A stretch of 11,769 nt of DNA from CAYMLQ01 sp964390795. GTDB lineage: Bacteria > Verrucomicrobiota > Kiritimatiellia > RFP12 > UBA1067. Made by a program: the position numbers and the translations under genes. Within the stretch, counting starts at the first letter, position 1, and each line of letters starts with the position of its first letter. The DNA lies in contig CAYMLQ010000165.1 in the NCBI GenBank assembly GCA_964390795.1, positions 1-11,769 on the forward strand, in the 5' to 3' direction. The notes under the pieces are model-generated. The model had not been told where the DNA came from and did no database searches. It saw nothing but the letters and a program-made list of their open reading frames with translations. Shown piece after piece: positions 1 through 7,402 of this stretch.

Positions 1-417
1 GAGCAGGTCAACGCCCTCATCGCCGAGCGCAAACGCCTGTATCCGGAGCTGACGAAACTGGGCACCGACCTCTCCGTGCCTGACAGCCGGCTCAACGACG
101 TGATGAGCCTCTACCGCCGCGACCTGCAAGCCGCAGGACTGGAGCACGTGATCTTCGGCCACATCGGCAACAATCACGTGCATGTCAACATCCTGCCTCG
201 CGACATGGGCGACTATGCCACAGGCAAAGCGCTCTACCGCGCCTGGGCGGAACAGGTGGTCGCCTGGGGCGGCAGCGTCTCGGCCGAGCACGGCATCGGC
301 CGCCTGAAGCGCGACCTGCTCGCGGTAATGTACGGCACGGAGGGCATCGCGGCGATGCGCCGGCTCAAAGCGCTCTTCGATCCCGAAAACCGGCTCAATC
401 CAGGGCGGCTGTTCTAA
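1..417 (+). CDS. FAD-linked oxidase C-terminal domain (GlcD / D-lactate dehydrogenase-like), 5' partial
   Basis: This is the last 138 codons of a gene that begins before the window; the frame is open from base 1 and ends in TAA at 415-417. The family oxidises 2-hydroxy acids such as D-lactate or glycolate with FAD and passes electrons to a quinone or cytochrome. Seen in the sequence: GTDLSVPDSRL (residues 21-31), the His-rich motif GHIGNNHVHVNI (53-64), AEHGIGRLKRDLL (95-107) and the typical ending FDPENRLNPGRLF. These all belong to the FAD-oxidase C-terminal (substrate and metal-binding) domain. The FAD-binding half is outside the window, so the substrate cannot be told, and a fused C-terminal ferredoxin domain is absent because the protein stops at the usual end. 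The gene converges on the membrane polyferredoxin gene, and the two stop codons overlap within 414-417. Confidence 0.9.
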   Translation, partial: EQVNALIAERKRLYPELTKLGTDLSVPDSRLNDVMSLYRRDLQAAGLEHVIFGHIGNNHVHVNILPRDMGDYATGKALYRAWAEQVVAWGGSVSAEHGIGRLKRDLLAVMYGTEGIAAMRRLKALFDPENRLNPGRLF

Positions 418-1682
418 GCCCTCTTCACATTTTTAGGACAGACCGCAAAGCAGCGTCCGCAGGCCACGCACCGGATGCGGTCCGCCTCATGCACCGACAC
501 CCGCTGCAGTTGCGTCAAGCCCAGCAGGCGCAGCACGATCACGAGGCCCATGAAAGCCCCGGCCCCGGCGCAGCCCCGGCGAAAGCGGCCCGTGGTATCG
601 GCCGCTTGAGCCTCAGCCCACTCGTGGCTCTTGCCCGAGCGCTTAAAGGCGTCGATTTCCGGATAGAGCCCTTCTTCCGCCAGCGGCGCCAAAGCCAGAC
701 GGTCCGCCAGCGCCACGGCGGGATGGGCTTTCGCCACGAACGCGCCGCTCAGCCACCCGGCCCCCGCACACCCCGCGATCAGAACCGGCGTCAACGCCAG
801 CACCAGCAGGAAGCGCCTGAACTGGTGCGTCCGCGCCATCCCGCTCGGCGCGTCGCGCGGCGTCACGATCGCATCCACCGGACACATCCCCGCGCACAGG
901 CGGCAGTTCACGCAGGTCGCGCCCGTCACGTCCACCCGTCGCCACGCCAGCCGCGCGCACCCCTCCAGCAGCACGCCGTACGGACAGAAGTAGCGGCAGT
1001 ACGGCCGCGCCAGCACCATGCCCAGCAGCAGCACCGCCATGCCCGTCAGCAGCATGGGCAGCGGCGCGCTGCGCCGGAAGAAACCCACGAACGGGTCAGT
1101 TCGGCAGATCAGATACCCCGCGCCGTTCACCGCGTAGACCAGCCCGACGGACAGCACGGCGAGCGGCACCAGCCGCAACACCGCGTCCAGCGCCCTCGGC
1201 ACGCGCTGCGGTCGGATGATGAAGAGATCCTGCAGCGCCCCCAGCGGACACACCGCCGCGCAGAAGACGCGCCCGAAAAGCAGCGCCGCCAGCAGCGGCA
1301 AGGCGAAGAACGCCGCCACCGCCCACGGCAGACCGCCTCCCGACCACGCGGCCACCGCCACGTTCTGCACCGCGCCCACGGGGCAGATGCAGCCCTGCCG
1401 CACAAACCCGAACCAGCCCAGGCAGACCAGCGAGAAAGCGAGTATCCAGCGGCGCGAGCGCACCCTGCGGATCAGCCAGACCGAAATTCCCAGCGCCAGC
1501 GCGAGGATCAGCACATCCGCCCAGGCGGGCACGAGCGCCGCGAACGGCGGATGCACCGCCTGCGGCACCGTGTGGCCCGAGTCGAACTGCGGCTGCGGAA
1601 AACGCGCCTCCCCCGCCGCAGCCAGCGGCAGCAACCACAAAGGCAGCAACCACATAGGCATACGCATTCGCGGTTTACTCAT
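414..1682 (-). CDS. NapH/NosR-like membrane polyferredoxin (4Fe-4S binding protein)
   Basis: Integral membrane iron-sulfur protein, probably carrying electrons between the quinone pool and a periplasmic partner. Residue numbers are counted from the longest ATG start at 1697. Seen: an N-terminal hydrophobic segment (about 15-28) and further hydrophobic spans near 61-77, 84-99, 125-145, 172-190, 212-230, 296-316 and 378-394. Between them lie CICP (103-106), CAAVCP (146-151) and CRYFCP (234-239), the CxxxCP signature of the NapH/NosR/RdxA group, then two 4Fe-4S ferredoxin motifs, C262-C265-C268-C272 and C410-C413-C416-C420, the last almost at the C-terminus. Start choice: ATG at 1697 overlaps the preceding stop (ATGA), but codons 1697-1683 read through the nucleotidyltransferase relic in another frame. 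ATG 1682 has GAGG nine bases upstream and is preferred; in-frame ATGs at 1667, 1661 and 1655 are possible. The preceding NapG-like gene is its natural partner. The exact redox partner is unknown. Confidence 0.85.
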   Translation of the reverse strand: MSKPRMRMPMWLLPLWLLPLAAAGEARFPQPQFDSGHTVPQAVHPPFAALVPAWADVLILALALGISVWLIRRVRSRRWILAFSLVCLGWFGFVRQGCICPVGAVQNVAVAAWSGGGLPWAVAAFFALPLLAALLFGRVFCAAVCPLGALQDLFIIRPQRVPRALDAVLRLVPLAVLSVGLVYAVNGAGYLICRTDPFVGFFRRSAPLPMLLTGMAVLLLGMVLARPYCRYFCPYGVLLEGCARLAWRRVDVTGATCVNCRLCAGMCPVDAIVTPRDAPSGMARTHQFRRFLLVLALTPVLIAGCAGAGWLSGAFVAKAHPAVALADRLALAPLAEEGLYPEIDAFKRSGKSHEWAEAQAADTTGRFRRGCAGAGAFMGLVIVLRLLGLTQLQRVSVHEADRIRCVACGRCFAVCPKNVKRA

Positions 1683-1746
1683 ATCCATCGGCCTCATGCT
1701 TTTCGAGCAACCGTAATAACTCTTCGAAGTCTGGCTGGATAGTCAT
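1675..1746 (-). pseudogene. Truncated N-terminus of a toxin-antitoxin-type nucleotidyltransferase (relic)
   Basis: A 23-codon frame begins at ATG 1746 and stops at TAA 1675-1677. It starts MTIQPDFEELLRLLEKHE, which I recognise as the opening helix of the small pol-beta-type nucleotidyltransferases that usually lie just downstream of, and overlap, the small antitoxin-like protein encoded here at 1694-1879. In intact proteins this helix is followed by a strand and a GGYAVA-like segment; here the resemblance ends near base 1686-1690 and the frame closes at once, where the polyferredoxin gene begins. A good Shine-Dalgarno (GGGAG, 1755-1759) sits eight bases before the ATG, inside the upstream gene, as expected for a once-coupled pair. 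No catalytic residues remain, so the product would be inactive. The family assignment rests on memory of the N-terminal pattern and a short match. Confidence 0.68.
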
Positions 1747-1879
1747 AAAGAAATCTCCCGGCTTCAAGTCTTAGCGTCTCGACCATATCCAAGCGGGCTT
1801 CCCGCGTTTGCCGCCCCCAGTAGTCTCGGTCTTCTTCTGCCTGCCGGGCGTGTGTCGTTACCGTCACTTTGAGTTCCAT
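1694..1879 (-). CDS. Small antitoxin-like protein (partner of a nucleotidyltransferase), apparently orphaned
   Basis: A 61-residue protein opening MELKVTVTTHARQAEEDRDY, with DRDYWGRQTREARLDMVETL (residues 18-37) and ending YPARLRRVITVARKA. The pattern of an acidic stretch, a DREYW-like motif, an amphipathic helix with R-L-E-E-L spacing, then a P-x-R-L-x-R-V tail is that of small proteins annotated as toxin-antitoxin components upstream of nucleotidyltransferases (established knowledge, recalled). Start: ATG 1879 has GGAAGG six bases upstream (1886-1891). ATG 1897, giving six more residues (MAGRLA), overlaps the TAA of the NapG-like gene as TAATG and is the alternative. The stop TGA (1694-1696) lies within the following overlapping frames. 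The frame itself is intact, but its partner is reduced to 23 codons, so it may be a surviving antitoxin or a decaying relic. Its place between two ferredoxin genes is unusual. Confidence 0.75.
   Translation of the reverse strand: MELKVTVTTHARQAEEDRDYWGRQTREARLDMVETLRLEAGRFLYDYPARLRRVITVARKA
1755..1759 (-). promoter_or_regulatory. Ribosome binding site of the nucleotidyltransferase relic
   Basis: The minus strand reads GGGAG eight bases before ATG 1746, inside the coding sequence of the small antitoxin-like gene. It supports the view that the 23-codon frame is the start of a real, formerly translated gene rather than chance. Confidence 0.55.
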
Positions 1880-1885
1880 GGCCAA

Positions 1886-1891
1886 CCTTCC
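1886..1891 (-). promoter_or_regulatory. Ribosome binding site deciding the start of the antitoxin-like gene
   Basis: The minus strand reads GGAAGG followed by six bases and ATG 1879. This is a better match and spacing than anything ahead of ATG 1897 (a GAGAAG about eight bases upstream), so the shorter start was chosen. Confidence 0.55.
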
Positions 1892-1896
1892 CGCCA

Positions 1897-2463
1897 TTAC
1901 ACCAGCTTCTCTTTCAGCAGATACGGCTGCGTGTCCGGCACGCGCACGAAGGCCTGCGCGGGGCAGGCCTCTGCGATGCGGCAGGTGTTGCAGTTGACGC
2001 AGCGGTCCTGCCGCACCTGCAGGTAGAGCGAGCCGTTGCCGAAATTGGTGCAGCCTTTCACGCACAGGCCGCAGGCCGTGCAGAGCGGCTCGTCGATGTG
2101 GTACTCGAAATACGGGCTCTCGACAAAGGCGCGCCGGATCGCCCCGGTCGGGCAGACCTGGTTCTCCGCCGCCTCGTCCAGCCGCGGCGCGTCCGGCTTG
2201 AAATAGCCGAAGCACAGCTTGCAGTAGCCGCACATGGGGTAGCCGTGGACGCACTTGACCGCCGACGGCTGCAGCACGCACTCGGTCTCGCACCGGCCGC
2301 ACTGGATGCATTTGCGCGGATCGAGCTGCCAGACCATACGGCCCCCCGCGGGACGGCTCGCCGCCTTGGCCGCAAACGCCGCAACCAGCGCGCCCGTCCC
2401 GGCCCGCAGCAGCCACGCCAGCGCATCCCGCCGCGTCACCTGTTTGTCTTTTTTCGCGTTCAT
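1897..2463 (-). CDS. Tat-exported polyferredoxin, NapG-like (4Fe-4S binding protein)
   Basis: A 188-residue iron-sulfur protein. The N-terminus has a twin-arginine signal, VTRRDALAWLL (9-19), followed by a hydrophobic segment (18-34) and AAKAASRPAG, so it is probably folded in the cytoplasm with its clusters and exported or anchored by Tat. Seventeen cysteines are visible: C52-C55-C58-C62, C71, C78-C81-C84, C104 (in CPTGAI), C128-C131-C134-C138 and C155-C158-C161-C167, enough for four 4Fe-4S clusters, as in NapG/MauM and related electron-transfer subunits. It lies directly before the membrane polyferredoxin (apart from the antitoxin-like relic), the usual NapG-NapH arrangement. ATG 2463 has AGGAG six bases upstream, and that Shine-Dalgarno overlaps the stop codon of the truncated CopG gene. 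No nap, nos or other terminal reductase gene is in view, so the name NapG should not be transferred; the terminal partner is unknown. Confidence 0.88.
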   Translation of the reverse strand: MNAKKDKQVTRRDALAWLLRAGTGALVAAFAAKAASRPAGGRMVWQLDPRKCIQCGRCETECVLQPSAVKCVHGYPMCGYCKLCFGYFKPDAPRLDEAAENQVCPTGAIRRAFVESPYFEYHIDEPLCTACGLCVKGCTNFGNGSLYLQVRQDRCVNCNTCRIAEACPAQAFVRVPDTQPYLLKEKLV

Positions 2464-2469
2464 CGCAAA

Positions 2470-2474
2470 CTCCT
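2470..2474 (-). promoter_or_regulatory. Ribosome binding site of the NapG-like gene, overlapping the upstream stop codon
   Basis: The minus strand reads TAGGAGTTTGCGATG: AGGAG with six-base spacing to ATG 2463. The AG of the TAG stop of the truncated antitoxin (2473-2475) is part of the Shine-Dalgarno. Translation of the ferredoxin is therefore likely coupled to that of the antitoxin fragment. Confidence 0.7.
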
Positions 2475-2625
2475 AAATCGACTTCAGCGTGGGCTTGAGG
2501 TTCGGAAAAACAGCCGGCTTGGCCGTGGACACGTCGAAATAGTCCAAGGGCGAATGCGTGTCCCAAAACTCCCGCTCTTCGTCTTCCGTCTTAAAGACCG
2601 GTCTATTCTTGATCGTTGCTTTCAT
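2473..2625 (-). CDS. CopG/BrnA-type antitoxin, C-terminally truncated (50 aa)
   Basis: The protein starts MKATIKNRPVFKTEDEEREF, continues with WDTHSPLDYFD (21-31), and ends AVFPNLKPTLKSI. The F-x-(S/T)EDEERxFW-x-TH-x-x-DY pattern and FPNLKP belong to the CopG antitoxin family seen in type II toxin-antitoxin modules (BrnA-like). In intact members the text continues after about this point with SLRLPE and a ribbon-helix-helix DNA-binding region; here TAG follows LKSI, and nine bases after the stop codon the NapG-like gene starts, so that region is missing. The start ATG 2625 overlaps the ORF6N stop as ATGA, and GGAAG lies eight bases upstream. No BrnT-like toxin is found anywhere in the window. 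It may still be translated, but without the ribbon-helix-helix it should not repress. A functional role as a short leader peptide for the ferredoxin gene cannot be excluded. Confidence 0.75.
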   Translation of the reverse strand: MKATIKNRPVFKTEDEEREFWDTHSPLDYFDVSTAKPAVFPNLKPTLKSI

Positions 2626-3227
2626 AAAAGGTTCTTCCCCTTCGACCGGTAAGCGGCACGCCGTTCTCGGACGGAAAAGCCGATGCGCGGACGCGGCGGA
2701 TCGTTCGGCTCGTCCTGCGGCGGAGGCGACAAGAGCAACATGATCTGCTGGATGATATCCGAAATCGCGTGTTCGTGAGTGTCCAGCCGGGCGGTCAGCG
2801 TGCGTTCCAGCCCCGCCAGTTTCTTCGCCAAATCCTGCTGCGTCATCAGCAGCGAGCGCATCGCGACAAAGGCCCTCACGACAAAGACACTCATCTGCAC
2901 CGCCTGCGGGCTGTTCAAGATCGTGGCAGCCATGAGCGCCCCGTGCTCGGTGAAGGCTTTCGGCGGGTACTTCGGATGGCATCCGTGTCTTAAGGTCACA
3001 ATTTGTGACCTTAACACAAAAATGGCTTTAGCCTCCTCCAATGTGAGTTCGACCATAAAATCGGGCGGAAACTTATCTATATTTCGTTTGATTGCCTGAT
3101 TGAGAGCCTTCGTGGTTACCCCATAGGCTTGAGCCAAATCGCTGTCTAAGATCACAGAAACGCCCCGCACCTGCACGATCATGTCGCGGAAATCGGCCAG
3201 CGTTTTTTTCGTTATCGTGGTTTTCAT
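2622..3227 (-). CDS. ORF6N-domain protein
   Basis: A 201-residue protein. The N-terminal domain (about 10-105) carries the ORF6N pattern: VRGVSVILDSDLAQAYGVTT (20-39), KRNIDKFPPDFMVELT (47-62), LRSQIVTLRHGCHPKYPPKAFTEHGALMAA. A helical, probably coiled region with AKKLAGLERTLTARLDTHE (134-152) follows, and the tail PRPRIGFSVRERRAAYR is typical of the family. ORF6N is a predicted DNA-binding domain of phage antirepressors that also occurs in many chromosomal genes of unknown role in gut and PVC bacteria. Start: ATG 3227 has AAGGTG a few bases upstream; TTG 3251 would add eight residues with no better signal. It overlaps the CopG-type gene by ATGA, suggesting co-translation. Codon use is more AT-rich in the N-terminal half than in neighbouring genes, consistent with transfer. 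The coding sequence contains a perfect palindrome at 2990-3014. Confidence 0.85.
   Translation of the reverse strand: MKTTITKKTLADFRDMIVQVRGVSVILDSDLAQAYGVTTKALNQAIKRNIDKFPPDFMVELTLEEAKAIFVLRSQIVTLRHGCHPKYPPKAFTEHGALMAATILNSPQAVQMSVFVVRAFVAMRSLLMTQQDLAKKLAGLERTLTARLDTHEHAISDIIQQIMLLLSPPPQDEPNDPPRPRIGFSVRERRAAYRSKGKNLL
2990..3014. repeat. Perfect 25-bp palindrome inside the ORF6N gene
   Basis: TTAAGGTCACAA (2990-3001), a single central T (3002), then TTGTGACCTTAA (3003-3014), an exact 12-bp inverted repeat. Beyond one mismatched position on each side, three more positions pair again. On the minus strand it encodes residues within VLRSQIVTLR of the ORF6N domain. Its size and symmetry fit a dimeric repressor operator or a cruciform/hairpin, but no function is shown. 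Confidence 0.85.
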
Positions 3228-3266
3228 GCCTTCACCTTTCCGTCCACCCAAGCCGTTCGCGAGCGT

Positions 3267-3309
3267 GCTCGGAGAGCCCGCGCTACCGGGTGGCCCGCTA
3301 TCTCCGAGC
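3267..3309. repeat. Inverted repeat, 9-bp arms around a 25-base loop
   Basis: GCTCGGAGA at 3267-3275 is the exact inverse complement of TCTCCGAGC at 3301-3309. The loop is GC-rich. It lies in the 155-base gap between the ORF6N start and the polA stop, next to a second hairpin, and looks like part of a dispersed REP-like element. I cannot verify its copy number from this window. Confidence 0.65.
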
Positions 3310-3314
3310 GCGGC

Positions 3315-3335
3315 GGACGGCTCGGGGAGCCGTCC
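3315..3335. repeat. Tight hairpin, 9-bp arms and 3-base loop (REP-like)
   Basis: GGACGGCTC (3315-3323), GGG, then GAGCCGTCC (3327-3335) form a perfect stem. It lies just downstream of polA on the minus strand, so it could end or stabilise the polA transcript. There is no following T-tract, so it is not a classical intrinsic terminator. The GC-rich stem with CCTACC beside it resembles dispersed intergenic repeats; that is recall, not a search. Confidence 0.7.
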
Positions 3336-3348
3336 CTACCTGATTCCC

Positions 3349-3382
3349 AACTCCTAACTCCTAACTTCTAACTCCTAACTTC

Positions 3383-3383
<1 letters not shown>
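3349..3383. repeat. Five tandem heptamers abutting the polA stop codon
   Basis: On the plus strand the units read AACTCCT, AACTCCT, AACTTCT, AACTCCT, AACTTCT, exactly in register from 3349 to 3383. On the minus strand they are AGGAGTT/AGAAGTT units that begin at the last base of the polA TGA (3383-3385). Only one position varies (C/T). The polypurine/pyrimidine bias and AGGAG content are notable, but no gene starts close behind to use them as ribosome sites. Confidence 0.85.
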
Positions 3384-6118
<2,735 letters not shown>

Positions 6119-6124
6119 AATCTG

Positions 6125-6130
6125 TCTCCC
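6125..6130 (-). promoter_or_regulatory. Ribosome binding site supporting the GTG start of polA
   Basis: The minus strand reads GGGAGA, then six bases (CAGATT), then GTG at 6118. No ATG with a comparable signal is nearby, so the GTG start is preferred. Confidence 0.6.
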
Positions 6131-6164
6131 GCAACCCTTTGCTCATCCGCACACTCGCCGCTGC

Positions 6165-6199
6165 GAAAGAGCCGCCTCAGACATCAAGAAAGAGCCGCC
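6165..6199. repeat. 12-bp direct repeat at the 3' end of the glycosyltransferase gene
   Basis: GAAAGAGCCGCC occurs at 6165-6176 and again at 6188-6199, 23 bases apart. The second copy encodes the AALS end of the glycosyltransferase on the minus strand; the first lies in the gap before polA. It may be a small tandem duplication of the gene end. Confidence 0.6.
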
Positions 6200-7359
6200 C
6201 AATCTTGCTTGGCCAACTCAGTCCACCCATACCTCATCGCGCAGTCGAGGCCTGTTTTCCGAAAAGTCTCGTAGGCTTCCGCGTCATCCAGAAGCGTGCA
6301 GATTTTGGCGGCAAAGCCGCTGTAATCCCCTTCCGCTACGGTTGCCAGCGCATCGCCATAAACGCGCCGATAGACCGGCAAGTCATACGCCACGACGGGA
6401 AGTCCACAAGCCATCGCCTCGCAGAGGGCAATGCCCCACCCTTCTTCATGGCTCGGCGCAAAAAGGATCCGCGCCTCCTTCACTTTTTTGAAAAAATCAG
6501 CTGGCTGCAGCCACCCGCCTTCCGGCTTGAAGACCTCGATCACCTTGTCCAGCCCTTCGCGTGCGATCTGCTCCCTGACAGCGCCCTCGCCCGCCATACC
6601 GCCCATCAGCCGGAGTGCCGCTCCCGGCCTCAAACGCTGTACCTCTTTCCATATCGGCACGATGTCGAACGCGCCCTTGTTCGGTCGCACGCCGATCATC
6701 ACCGCATCGACCTGCTTATTGGGGTTTGGAACACTTTGGATCACCGACAGATCGATTCCGTTCCTCATCTTGCGGATGCGCTCGGATGCCATCCCCTGCG
6801 TCCGCAGACATGCTGCAATCTCGTCGCCCGCATCCGAATCCAACACCCATGCTTGATCCGCTTGCCGCGCGATTTGCCGAAAACTCCAAGCTTGCATCCG
6901 CCACGTGATCTCGTTCACGAAGCGGTTACCCGGTCGCTCAGACGGAGCGCGTTCCTTGTGATGTATCCAAGCGATCCAACGCAGTCCCGGTTGCCGCCGC
7001 TTCATTAGAAGCGCGGGAACGGTATCGCAGAAGTAGTCGCTCACGGTAATCGCCACATCCGCCTGCGGCAAACGTCCTCGCCACACACGCGAAGCGAAAG
7101 CGGTCACCGCATATGACCAGAAGCGGAACGCTTTGAACGGTTCCTCCTTTAGTAAAAGCGAGGCTGGCAATCTCAGCGCAGGCATTGCGCACCCCATTTT
7201 GCGCAACATCCTCTCGCCGCCCGAGGTAGTCACCAGAACCTGTGTCAATCCAGCCACCGACTCCTGCCAGCGAGACGAGACGGCCTGAAAACGGATCGGC
7301 GAACCGGTGATCGAACCTGACTCAAGCCCACACCCGTTCAGAATCCACGCCACGTTCAT
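6184..7359 (-). CDS. Glycosyltransferase, GT4-like (GT-B fold)
   Basis: A 391-residue enzyme that probably transfers a sugar from a nucleotide donor to a surface glycan or lipid, in the cytoplasm. The N-terminal half begins MNVAWILNGCGLESGSITGS, with a hydrophobic strand and a Gly-rich turn, and contains WIAWIHHKERAPSERPG (128-144). The C-terminal donor domain (about 215-380) has VMIGVRPNKGAFDIV (220-234), LRLMGG (249-254) and SHEEGWGIALCEAMACGLPV, where E306 and E314 form the E-x7-E motif of retaining GT-B enzymes. Start: ATG 7359 with an AAGGAA Shine-Dalgarno seven bases upstream; ATG 7377 is an alternative. It lies 43 bp behind the ThuA-HEAT gene and 65 bp before polA on the same strand. 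The coding sequence is visibly less GC-rich, with more A/T-ending codons than both neighbours, suggesting acquisition. Donor and acceptor are unknown. Confidence 0.88.
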   Translation of the reverse strand: MNVAWILNGCGLESGSITGSPIRFQAVSSRWQESVAGLTQVLVTTSGGERMLRKMGCAMPALRLPASLLLKEEPFKAFRFWSYAVTAFASRVWRGRLPQADVAITVSDYFCDTVPALLMKRRQPGLRWIAWIHHKERAPSERPGNRFVNEITWRMQAWSFRQIARQADQAWVLDSDAGDEIAACLRTQGMASERIRKMRNGIDLSVIQSVPNPNKQVDAVMIGVRPNKGAFDIVPIWKEVQRLRPGAALRLMGGMAGEGAVREQIAREGLDKVIEVFKPEGGWLQPADFFKKVKEARILFAPSHEEGWGIALCEAMACGLPVVAYDLPVYRRVYGDALATVAEGDYSGFAAKICTLLDDAEAYETFRKTGLDCAMRYGWTELAKQDWAALS

Positions 7360-7402
7360 ACCCGTTTTCCTTTCCATTTGAACGTTGAGCGTTCTTTTGG
7401 CC

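Noticed and set aside
489..1742. A 417-codon plus-strand frame opposite the membrane polyferredoxin
   Set aside because: Composed largely of Arg, Gln, His and Pro, which is the complement of a hydrophobic membrane protein; no family features.
1694..2566. A long 290-codon minus-strand frame spanning the NapG-like gene and the small protein
   Set aside because: Only its last 61-67 codons resemble a real protein; the rest is an out-of-frame reading of the ferredoxin gene, whose cysteine motifs lie in another frame.
2473..2982. A 169-codon minus-strand frame ending with the CopG-type fragment
   Set aside because: The first 119 codons are out of frame with the ORF6N protein; the CopG start at 2625 with ATGA overlap and a ribosome site is better supported.
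7380..7394. Small inverted repeat GAACG-TTGAG-CGTTC between the ThuA-HEAT and glycosyltransferase genes
   Set aside because: Only five base pairs, and the T-run is on the wrong side for minus-strand transcripts, so it is not a credible terminator.
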